Shown here: piece after piece, positions 55,633 through 64,000 of the stretch | Layout of the letters: every line of letters begins with the position of its first letter | Numbering within the stretch: the stretch's first letter is position 1 | The notes under the pieces: model-generated | What the model saw: only the letters and a program-made list of their open reading frames with translations | Told to the model about the DNA's origin: nothing | The model's database searches: none | Position numbers and translations under genes: made by a program | Source of the DNA: Haematobia irritans | Lineage: Eukaryota; Arthropoda; Insecta; Diptera; Muscidae | DNA length: 64,000 nucleotides | Direction of reading: 5' to 3' | Assembly: GCF_050003625.1 (NCBI RefSeq) | Contig: NC_134397.1 | Coordinates: 280,358,070 to 280,422,069, forward strand

Positions 55633-56166
55633 GAAAGGTAAAATTTAAAAAATTTATAAAAGTGAATAATTTCTTCAACATTATTTGTATTACAGAGAAA
55701 GGTTCCAATAACTAAAAAATTTCGTGGAAGTGAAAATTACGAGTATGTTAGGGAATGAGCACAATCGTGTTTGGGACAAATTCTTCCAAGCATATAATAT
55801 TTTTGGCTCAAAATGCTTCCAAACATATAATATGTTCACATAAAACAAACATATTAATGTTTCGGCAGTATGCAATAATATATGTGATTCCTGCAAAATA
55901 TGTTTGGAACATATGTTAAAGAAGCGATTTTTTTTGAGGGTGTAAGATATTAATTTATGAAAGAATAGTTTTAATATCAATTACTATTTTTTATTCAAAT
56001 AAATCATAAATTCAACCACAGCTTTATTTCATAAATATCAGACTTCTACCACAACCCAAGTAATTCGATTGTGCATGAAGGTCTTTAGTGGAACTTTGTG
56101 CGTTGTACGAGTATATACTTGTTTAATTTTTATAAAATGTAAAATCGTAAATAGGTTTCCAATTTC

Positions 56167-56190
56167 GGGGGGGGGGGGGGGGGGGGGGGG
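56167..56190 (+). repeat. Poly(G) tract of about 24 bases
   Basis: Twenty-four consecutive G, then A and GGGG, inside the right subterminal region of the hAT-like element. Length is liable to polymerase and assembly error. Confidence 0.75.
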
Positions 56191-56250
56191 AGGGGCTAAA
56201 ATTTTTCTGGGGGTCTAAGCCCCCTCCCCAGAGGCCTTCCTACGCTTATG

Positions 56251-57517
56251 TCCATAGATATGCACCGAAGTCATTAAACGGCACAGTAATTTTTGCCATT
56301 AAAAGTAACAAAACTGATTTTTTTAAATGTATAAATTATCGAAAAGTCTTAGTTTCCTTACTCTCTAAAACCATGGATTTATTTTTTACTATAATTACAG
56401 TTTTTTCGGCAGGAGGTGTTGTTGTTGTTTGAACAGCAAACTTTAAAGGTTATTCTGTTTTGTGTAAGGCTTCGGTTGAGAGTAAAACATTTTCTTTCGT
56501 ATTTAGACTGTTATTTAACCCTATAAGCGGTGGACAAACCTTTCTGTAATGCTGGTGAAATTTCTGAGTGTATAAAAGCTTCTCTATAGTGGTTTCACCG
56601 TAATCTGAAACGTTGTTCGGACTCGGCTCTAAGAATGAGGGCCCTTGTCAATGAGCTTAACATAGAATCGGGCAGCATTCATTGATAATTGGGGACTGAA
56701 TTGTCTAAGTGAGCCTAAAATACCAGGCTGTCACTATGCCTAACCTAACCTACGCCTAACGATCAGAACACGGACGAAAACGACTTCTTGTCATATGTTT
56801 CGGCGTAAAAGATATTTGTTTAGAACTCAATTTTTAGCACATTATTTTTAAGTGCAAGCATATAATGTTCATAAACTAATATAACATGTTTGTGACATAT
56901 ATGTTAGAAAATATTATTTTAACATATTAATATAGAAATTTTGTGGATTTAAGTGCTTGGATTTATTTTGGTATGAGTCTGGCACATGGCGGATTCTTTG
57001 ATAAACATGTATGCTGTGCTCGTACTATGACCCAATCTAAAGATGGATTATAGAACGAATTTTGGATTCCTCCATGCTAGTGGAATGATCTCCTTGTGGA
57101 CTATACGAATGTGAGCCTAAAATACCAGGCTGCCACTATGCCTAACCTAACCTATGCCTATAAAAGAACGATCAGAACACGGACGAAAACGACTTCTTGT
57201 CATATGTTTCGGCGTAAAAAATATTTGTTTAGAACTCAATTTTTAGCACATTATTTTTAAGTGCAAGCACACGGATGAAAAAGACTGTTTTTCATATGTT
57301 TGGCTATAAACATTATATGTTTGGAACACAAATTTTTAAACACAATATTTTTGAGTGCAAGCATATAATGTTCATAAACTAGCATAACATGTTTGGGACA
57401 TATATGTTAATATGCTAGAACATATTATGTTTGGGACATAAAATGTTTGTAAATATAATATGCTTGGATGCAAACATATATTAATTTAGAAATAGCCTAT
57501 AAACATATATGTGTTTA
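56251..57517. other. Mosaic of B-type fragments and LOA tails
   Basis: No gene. Contents include a LOA-like 3' fragment (about 56690-56750, GTCTAAGTGAGCCTAAAATA and CCTAACCTAACC), B-element left-end sequence (about 56770-56940), the 121-bp repeat at 56989-57109 and a second round of LOA tail plus B-like sequence from 57111. Confidence 0.6.
56709..57275 (+). repeat. Direct duplication with 402-bp period
   Basis: GTGAGCCTAAAATACCAGGC at 56709 recurs at 57111. The following 160 bp (ATCAGAACACGGACGAAAAC, CTTGTCATATGTTTCGGCGT, AGAACTCAATTTTTAGCACA) are nearly identical. The second copy breaks off at about 57275. It probably reflects a local tandem duplication of a composite fragment. Confidence 0.75.
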
Positions 57518-57639
57518 GTAGCTTGGAGCGCTATTTAACAGGGAGCGATATTGAATTAAATTGGTGGTTGTTGCTTGTTATTACAAAATTAACATTTTAT
57601 TTTTCCTTGGGCAATTGATCAGCTACTTCTTTGATCCTT
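57518..57639 (+). repeat. Dispersed repeat, copy 2 (partner at 8454-8573)
   Basis: GTAGCTTGGAGCGCTATTTA to TTTGATCCTT repeats 8454-8573. It runs straight into the B-box half of a tRNA-like unit, replacing the left half of a B element. Confidence 0.7.
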
Positions 57640-58255
57640 ACAAACTGTGTGGTCCGCTGTTCGAATCCCCGTCCGGCAAAAGGTAAAATTAAAATAAAAA
57701 AAATCATAAAATTGAATAATTTCTTCTACAATGTTTGTATTACAGAAGAAGGTGCTAAGAACTAAAAAATCTCGTGGAAGTGAGAAAGATGTCGGGGAAT
57801 ATACAATTGGGCAGAAACAAAATTTTGAGCATTCAAGTCGAAAACCTATGTTGTTAGCACCTATATTACCTGTTTATTTTCATAATTCATTATGATTGTA
57901 AATATATAAATAAATAAATAAAATTTTGAGCACAATATTGTTTGGGAGAATTTTTTTTAAGCATATAATATTTTTGGGTGCAAAATGCTTCCAAACATAT
58001 TATATGTTCACATAATAACATATTGTTTTTTGGAAGACAACATTATTGAATTTGGATGCAAAAATACAAAATGTTTGGAACTTAGACTACCCAAACATAT
58101 ATTGTTTAGACCAATATGATTTCAAACATATTATATATTGGAAGAGATCAAACATATAAATGTTTGGGCAATACCCAAAAATGTATATGCTTGGAGCAAA
58201 ATATGTTTGGGAGTATATGTTACAGAAGCGATTTTTTGTGAGGGTGCATATAATG
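57640..58255 (+). repeat. Third, partial B element
   Basis: Starts within the second tRNA-like unit (ACAAACTGTGTGGTCCGCTG, TTCGAATCCCCGTCCGGC) and continues through ATAATTTCTTCTACAATGTT to the right end TACAGAAGCGATTTTTTGTG, AGGGTG at about 58252. The left half and the A-box are missing. Confidence 0.7.
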
Positions 58256-58979
58256 TTCATAAACTAATTAACATGTTTGTGAAATATATGTTAGAAAATA
58301 TTATGTCAGCATATATTAATTTAGAAATTTTGTGGATTTATGTGCTTGGATTTATTTTGGTATGCGTCTGGCACATGAGAGGGGATTATTGAATTTACAC
58401 ATTCAATTGTATATTCGGAGAACGAACAAATAATGACAAAGAGATAGAGAGAGATATACAAGAAAATAACAACAAATTACAAAAAAATTACAAAAAATGT
58501 GAGATGTACATTTGTAAGAGCATGTGTATTTTTTAATAAGGTCAACTTGGCTTTAATAATTCAGAAAAATTCTTCACAATTAATGAAATCATCTTAAAAT
58601 TTGTAGATAAGGGTTGTAGGAAAGTCAGAAAAAAAATCTTATGTGCATTTTTTCTTATAGAGAATTACTGTTTATACACCCTCAGAAAAAATCGCTTCTC
58701 TAACATATGTTCCAAACATATTTTGCAGGAGGCACATATATTATTGGATACTGCCGAAACATTAATATGTTTGTTTTATGTGAACATATTATATGTTTGG
58801 AAGCATTTTGAGCCCAAAAATATTATATGCTTGGAAGAATTTTCCCCAAAGAAAATTGTGCTCATTCCCTCACATAATTTTCACTTCCACGAAATTTTTA
58901 GTTCTCGGCACCTTTTTCTGTAATACAAATAATGTTGAAGAAATTATTCAATTTTATAATTTTTTTAAATTTTACCTTT

Positions 58980-59051
58980 CGCCTGGACTGAGAATCGAAC
59001 CGGGAACCATGTAATTTGTAAGCCAACACACTACCACTGGGCTACGTAGCT
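58980..59051 (-). other. Second-type tRNA-like unit (B element copy 2)
   Basis: On the minus strand AGCTACGTAGCCCAGTGGTA keeps the A-box and CCCGGTTCGATTCTC keeps the B-box of the unit at 55562, with a few substitutions between. Confidence 0.65.
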
Positions 59052-59165
59052 GTTATAGTTGCCAATAGACAATTATCGTTATAAGTTACATTTATATAGC
59101 ATAGTTTGCAGCGCCCACGAGCCGATGCAAACAAAACATTATTCAGCAGAAACATATATTTGTTG

Positions 59166-59237
59166 GCCACGTGGAGCAGTGGTTAGCATGTCCGCCTTGC
59201 ATGCAAAGGGTCCTGGGTTCAATCCCTACTCCGATCG
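59166..59237 (+). other. tRNA-Ala-like unit (B element copy 2)
   Basis: GCCACGTGGAGCAGTGGTTA and CCTGGGTTCAATCCC are the A- and B-boxes, with the CCTTGCATGCAAAGG anticodon region unchanged from copy 1. It is again divergent from its partner, 114 bp away, and here is followed by a T-rich stretch. Confidence 0.65.
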
Positions 59238-59971
59238 AACACCAATTTTTTAATTTTTGTTTTTATATTTTTATATTATTAAATTAAATTTTTACAATGA
59301 AACTTCGAAATGTGTGTTATTAAAGATTTACAGTCAGAAAAGAACAGTACTTGATATAAACGAAATGGACTGAGCTTTTGGATAAAATATTATTTTTTTA
59401 TTGCAAAAATAACAATTTTGTAACAAAAACTGTTTTTGGTATAAAAGCTTGAAATTTTGGAAGGAATTTACAAACTCTAACAAAAGAAGAACGTAGAGTC
59501 GAGTATAAACATACATAAATAATTTTATAATATACACATAAATTTAGTTAGGCGTGAACAGTTTTTTACTAGCATTTAACACCATTTGAAATGCATTTAA
59601 AACTTATCGTTTTTTGTAACTAATTTCATTTTTACCCTTAAGGGTCGTATTAAGTTGGCATTATCGTTCTAAAATGAAATGTTTTGCCTTTTACTTTTCT
59701 TTAATAATTCATTTTCAAGAAAATAAACTTTTTCAATTGTTTTAGCTGCAAAACTCGAACTTAATGCCCGCTTCCGAATGTCTATTCTCTTTACATGAGT
59801 ATTCAAATTAAATAATATTTAGACTTAAGCATATCAAATTTTTGGCCTTATTATAAAACAGTTTTCCGAAACAACATACAAGCAGTTTCACAGAAATTGC
59901 TCTCTTTTGATTCTCTCGCTGTGTTATGTTGATATCTTTCGTCAACCCTCCCGATTTCCATCTCTATTTCT

Positions 59972-60007
59972 TTCTCTATACTCTCTCTCTCTCTCTCTGT
60001 CGCTCTC
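59972..60007 (+). repeat. CT-rich microsatellite
   Basis: ACTCTCTCTCTCTCTCTCTG followed by CGCTCTCTG inside B element copy 2; the other copy has only a short GAGAGAGTTAGAGAG. Confidence 0.8.
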
Positions 60008-60333
60008 TGAATAATATATCACAACATATATATGTTTACTCGAAATTTGTAAATTTATATATGTTTACATTCTCAAATATTATTTTTAAGAAACATTCAT
60101 GCCCCAAACATAAAATATTCTAACATATTAATATATGTGTCCCAAACATTTAGTGTTAGTTTAGGAACATTACATGTTTGCACTTAAATGTATTGTGTTT
60201 AAAAATTGTGCCCGAAACACATTTTGTTTATATCGGAACATATGCAAAACATATTTTTCTAACAGTGTAAGAAAAAGTTTCTTTTAAGCATACGTATGGA
60301 TATAAGAAAATTTACATAAGAATATCCAAGAAG

Positions 60334-61101
60334 ATGTGTCTAGCCATGAATTTATCGAAGTCACAGGATTGTGTGTCATACAGCGTAGTAGTGAACCAAA
60401 GTATTTTGAAAACATCAATTCTTCCTAACCGCACTTCAACATTTACCGCTGAATTAATAGCAATATTCGAACCAGTTAAGATAGTCTCCACCAAGAGAGG
60501 AAATTTTGCAATTTGTTCTGATTCACTGTCCGCCCTTAAAACGATCATGAATATTCATGTGAACGACTTCTACACAGATTACATAAGAAAATTGATCGAG
60601 AAACATCCTAGAATTGTACTTATTTGCACCCCTGGTCACTGAAATATAACAGTTAATGAATTCGTAGATAATGTTGCAAAGCAGGGCTTAAAAGCTCCTT
60701 TGATAGGAACAGAAAATTTTAATTTAAGAGATTCATACAGGTTCGTTCAAGAGCATTTAAAAGCCAACGATATTCCCTTTTTACATCCGAGTCCTTGGTA
60801 TAGATCAATAAATCCTAGCAGAATTTCAATCAAGGATTACTTAAACTCTGACCTATCAAAACTTTCAAGATTAGACCTAATAAAGATTTTTAGATTAAGA
60901 TTAGGCCATACTTTACTTTCACACGGTCACCTCATCAATGCCCCCAACCTCCCAAGTTGTAATTGTAATGTTCCTAATAGAACACTTGCTCGTATCATGC
61001 GTGAATGCAATGGCACACGGACTATACCACATAATCGGGTATGTTCTGGGTTTCACATGAAAGACTTGCGGGGAATTTTTTCCGTAGGGTTTGCTGTGTG
61101 A
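60334..61101 (+). pseudogene. C-terminal RNase H and tail fragment of an I-like retrotransposon
   Basis: The frame encodes an RNase H domain: TFTAELIAIFEPVKI, then FAICSDSLSALKTI with a conserved Asp, then RIVLICTPGH. One in-frame stop follows (TGA at 60640-60642), after which NEFVDNVAKQGLKAP completes the domain. A C-terminal region (KLSRLDLIKIFRLRLGHTLL, then C-x-C and CNGTR near 60955-61015) resembles the zinc-finger-like tail of I-clade ORF2 proteins. The RT and endonuclease parts are absent, so it is 5'-truncated. Confidence 0.65.
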
Positions 61102-61540
61102 ACTACTTTTCCCCTCACAGACAGGAAAAAGACCATGTACATTGTTTTCGTGACCATTTACTTTTTTAATTTTTTTGTAGCGAAAAGAATTTTATAAAAA
61201 CATTGACAGGTACACACGATTTTCATTTTGCGCATCAGTCATGTGTTAATTGTTTCTTGGAATGGATGGAGAATACGGAATTACTGTGTTTTGTGTTAAT
61301 TTATTTATTCAGAAGTGGCACGTGGTTTTATGTGAACACAAAAAAGGAAAGTGTAATTGAAAAAAAATTATCTGTCTGCGTTTGTACATTTGATGGGCAC
61401 GATGTAAATATGGAATAATTACTTATTGTTGATATTGAAATAAAATAGAGTGTGTAAAAATATATGATGTTTGCTTGAACGGCATTATAAATACAAAAAC
61501 AATGAATTAGTTTATAAATAAATAAAAACAAATAAATAAA

Positions 61541-61610
61541 GTTAGGTTAGGTTAAAGTGGCAGCCCGATTAAGATTCAGGCTCACTTAGACTATTCAGTC
61601 CATTGTGATA
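61541..61610 (-). repeat. 3'-end fragment of the LOA-type retrotransposon, minus orientation
   Basis: GTTAGGTTAGGTTAAAGTGG, CAGCCCGATTAAGATTCAGG and CAGTCCATTGTGAT are the reverse complement of the 3' UTR and CCTAA tail at 35055-35120. About 70 bp survive, with TAAATAAA repeats on both sides. Confidence 0.85.
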
Positions 61611-62208
61611 AAAATAAATAAAGTTAATTTTGTGTTTTCTTTTCTCAAGTGGCGACCTTTTTTCGACGATGAAAAAAGTATTTTCATAAAGATCAAAACA
61701 TTTTAGGTTGTGGCCATGTTCTTTTAACTAGAAGAAAAACATTTTTAATGAATACCATAACATTTTAAATCGTGACCATTGTCTTTTCATTCAAACAAAA
61801 TTCTTTTTATCAATATAATAACATTTTAGATGAGGACAATTATATTTTTCATAGAACCATGTTCACTGAGCCAACATGGTTGCAGGTTAAAATGTTACTG
61901 GTCGCCGCAAAAATAGCTCTTATCATATTATTTTGCTCTTCGAATATGATTGTGACAATCATGTTTCTTCTCTGCGTGCTTCTTATTTCAAAAAAGAAGG
62001 ATTTGAAACCGAAGTAACTCTTTTATTTTCATTTATTCATTTTATTTTTCATATGTTTTCTATATGCTTGATAAATATTAGATGATAAAATAACATGAAA
62101 GCCCTTTAAAAATAAGATTTAAAAATATACCACAAATTGTCCCTTGTCGAAAATCAAAAAAAGGTGGTAGCTTAAAAGCAGCTGATTTTATGTATGTACG
62201 AAACGACA
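61611..62208. other. Intergenic stretch
   Basis: Repeated AACATTTTA-containing segments (61697, 61758, 61820) hint at an old short tandem array of about 62 bp. No gene recognised. Confidence 0.4.
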
Positions 62209-62212
62209 GTAG

Positions 62213-62625
62213 GGCTGTTTTCTTTTAGCACTGGATACCCTAAGCAGTCACGGACTAAAAGAAAACAGAGTACTCGTTTATCCAGGACATTTCGAATAAT
62301 ATGCAACACTGTCATCAGCTGTTTAAAAACAATCATAGAAAAGAAGTGAAATCTTGTATTTGTAATGTATGAAATGCTCCAATTAGTAATAAATATTTAC
62401 TGCTGCGATTATTTATGGCACTGTACCACTTTAAAATTCTTGTTTTTCGATAAATTAGTCACAATAAAGTGCTATTGTGAATCGAAGAAGCGTCACTTTA
62501 TCAAAATACAATCTGGCAACATCGGCGCGACTTGCACTGATGAGATGTTCTGGATAGAACACCAGTGCAACGATGTTCTGGATAGCCCATAGAAATGTTT
62601 CATCCAGTGCTAAAAGAAAACAGCC
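62213..62625. mobile_element. 413-bp TIR element with perfect 24-bp ends and 4-bp target duplication
   Basis: The left end GGCTGTTTTCTTTTAGCACT (24 bp in all) is exactly reverse-complemented at 62602-62625. Direct GTAG flanks lie at 62209-62212 and 62626-62629. The interior includes ACTAAAAGAAAACAG and a duplicated TGTTCTGGATAG word. No coding frame. Confidence 0.8.
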
Positions 62626-62629
62626 GTAG

Positions 62630-63440
62630 TGTTTCAAGATTTTGAGAAAACGCATTGAAACTTTTGTAATTGAAAATATGTGTGTTAATGATTTTTAGAT
62701 TACAACGAAGCGTGTACGAATATGATTATGCTTAAATTTTAAATAAAAACAAACACATTTTTGAACCAGATAAGACAAATTAAACCAATATTTTTCATCA
62801 CAAAATTGTTATAAACGATTGGGTAATTTAACTTCTGCAAAGCGTCGCACGCAAGAGTCAGTCATTTATAATAAACTGCGTTAAGATTTGTCGCCGTCGG
62901 GACAAATATGTATGCTTCCCAAAATTATTTGTTTTTATTTATTCATAGAAGAACAAAATACAAAATAACCCGCAATTTTGGATTTTTCAGACGATGAAAA
63001 TTCATAAATTACTCTTGCAATAGATTTTAGTGCGAATATCAATATATCTTTTTCTAAAGGCGTTAAATGTTTTGCGTGCGGTCTTGGTTCCTCAAATTTG
63101 GAGCTTGGCTCTGAACTCTTAAATATTTAGTAAACAAAAGATAATTGGTGAAATATGTAAGAACGATTCATGATTTTTATAAAAATTTTACAATTCAGTA
63201 GTTTTTTTTTTTAACATTTTGCCACAAACTTAGAAATAAAAGAATTGTACCACATATGTGATTATATATGTTTACATTTTCCTCTGCAAATCATCTGATT
63301 TGCAGACTTTAATTTTTCGGCAAGCGATTTCGAAAAATTTTGTTTCACGGGAAACCAAGAACAACCAACAATTTTTGGGGTGAATTCAAAGTGGAAGGTG
63401 AAATCTATATAGATACATCTGAGATGTATGTAACTAAAAT
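62630..63440. other. Intergenic stretch
   Basis: AT-rich, with no gene, TIR pair or shared repeat recognised. Confidence 0.4.
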
Positions 63441-63443
63441 TAA

Positions 63444-64000
63444 AAACAAGTGAGTAAAGTAGAAAGTCGGGCGGGGCCGACTATATCATACCCTAAACCA
63501 CCCCTACTGAATTAGTAAACATAAGCATTTGTGGGGTATCATTGGTATAGGTTTTGGATAACATAAAGGGGGGTACATGTTTATGGGTGTCTTGTCACAA
63601 TCTGAGCAGAAATGTCTAATATTAGGAGCTATAGTTTATTTTGTACCAAAAGAGTTAGTACGCCACTAATATTGAGTCCATTATTAAAAAAGAGGAAATC
63701 GGTCAATTAGTTGTGGATAATAAATACAAATTTCTGCAAATAGGGCAATAGATTTATGTAAAAGCTACATGTAAGTCTAAATACGATCAGCTAGTACATC
63801 AAAATTTGAAATTTGAATAACATAGGTTAATAAATAAGAGTATTATGGCCAAATATGACAAAATCGAGCGATGCATATATATGGGACCTATATCTAAATC
63901 TGAACCAATTTGTATAAGATTTTGCACGTATGATTGATACCACAGAAGGTCACTTTGTATAAAATTTGAGTACGATCAGTTAATAAATGAGGCCCCTATG
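63444..64000. repeat. Modular hairpin repeat (G element), copy 3, cut by the window edge
   Basis: Starts AAAACAAGTGAGTAAAGTAG with GTCGGGCGGGGCCGAC and TATATCATACCCTAAACCAC. The first modules (TATATGGGACCTATATCTAA, GAACCAATTTGTATAAGATT) follow before the edge. Confidence 0.75.

Larger units (their letters stand above)
54132..55942 (+). mobile_element. TA-flanked B element with two tRNA-like units, copy 1
   Basis: The left end CACTGTTAGAAAAATATG and right end GATTTTTTTTGAGGGTG are imperfect inverted repeats, flanked by TA on both sides (54130-54131, 55943-55944), as for Tc1/mariner-type MITEs. The 1811-bp body alternates AACATATNTATGTTT-type motifs near both ends. Its core has a relic of the MITE at 26052, a 33-base poly(A) run and two divergent tRNA-like units. 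It has no transposase. An inverted second copy is at 58677-60267. Confidence 0.75.
53775..56035 (+). repeat. Repeat A, copy 2, split by the B element
   Basis: 53800-54105 matches 27042-27345 (AAAACACTGAATTCGGATCA and flanks). After the B element the match resumes at AATCATAAATTCAACCACAG (55998-56017). Copy 1 lacks the B element, so copy 2 gives the pre-insertion order. Confidence 0.75.
52964..56250. mobile_element. 3.3-kb hAT-like element with 8-bp target duplication and nested inserts
   Basis: Terminal repeats CATTAGCGTAG (52964) and CTACGCTTATG (56240-56250) are inverted with one mismatch, and the 8-bp sequence TCCATAGA directly flanks both sides (52956-52963 and 56251-56258). Subterminal regions are C- and G-rich palindromes. 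The interior holds a 434-bp MITE (53128), repeat A (53775 on) and the B element (54132), so most of its length is secondary insertion. No transposase gene remains. Confidence 0.8.
58677..60267 (-). mobile_element. TA-flanked B element, inverted copy 2
   Basis: Ends CACCCTCAGAAAAAATCGC (58677) and CATATTTTTCTAACAGTG (60250-60267), flanked by TA (58675-58676, 60268-60269). The 1591-bp body is the reverse complement of 54132-55942 with small deletions; it keeps both tRNA-like units and the MITE relic. A (CT)n run near 59985-60007 corresponds to the GAGAGA region of copy 1 and is longer here. Confidence 0.75.

Noticed and set aside
55375..59237. Genuine tRNA genes
   Set aside because: A and B boxes are good, but acceptor and other stems do not pair properly and every unit lies inside a repeated transposon, so they are tRNA-like modules.

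Overview
The window is eukaryotic nuclear DNA from a higher fly, most probably a calyptrate (muscoid or calliphorid-like) dipteran. Four things point there: a spliced FERM gene closest to Drosophila yurt, an intronless-CDS muscle-type actin beside it, an AT-rich background, and dense dipteran transposons (Harbinger, gypsy, LOA, mariner, hAT and many MITEs). No bacterial operon, ribosome binding site, CRISPR array or genuine tRNA or rRNA gene is visible. The species cannot be fixed from the sequence alone.

Layout. 1-3.2 kb: a PIF/Harbinger transposon with a convergent Myb-like gene and a four-exon transposase that can be spliced to 352 codons; it abuts, and probably interrupts, a Ty3/gypsy pol gene (3.2-5.85 kb). 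5.85-13.7 kb: no recognisable gene, probably old transposon sequence plus the upstream region of the first host gene. 13.7-25.1 kb: the host gene yurt (yrt), 11 coding exons on the + strand, about 1011 aa. Its 5.6-kb first intron holds two truncated non-LTR retrotransposon copies, a DD41D mariner-like element and three AT-rich palindromic MITEs. 25.6-37.0 kb: a transposon field with fragments of an I-like retrotransposon, a deleted DD34D mariner, hAT MITEs with 8-bp target duplications, and one apparently complete LOA-type retrotransposon (30.1-35.1 kb) with both ORFs open. 39.0-41.4 kb: an actin gene on the - strand with a non-coding first exon, TATA box and initiator, best read as the Act87E orthologue. 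41.4-64 kb: no host gene. This part has a pair of inverted 1.4-kb TIR elements, modular dispersed repeats carrying a GTCGGGCGGGGCCGAC-type hairpin, a 3.3-kb hAT-like element with further elements nested in it, three copies of a TA-flanked element carrying tRNA-like units, and a small element with perfect 24-bp TIRs.

The two host genes are unrelated in function. Yurt is a lateral-membrane cytoskeletal regulator that opposes Crumbs; the actin is contractile or cytoskeletal. They are neighbours in Drosophila polytene region 87E as I recall it, so the window appears to preserve that microsynteny with a transposon-filled spacer of about 14 kb between the coding regions. The most unusual structures are the divergent pair of tRNA-like pol III units inside a TA-flanked transposon, the telomere-like CCTAA tail of the LOA element and its dispersed tail fragments, and the insertion nests that can be ordered by their target-site duplications.
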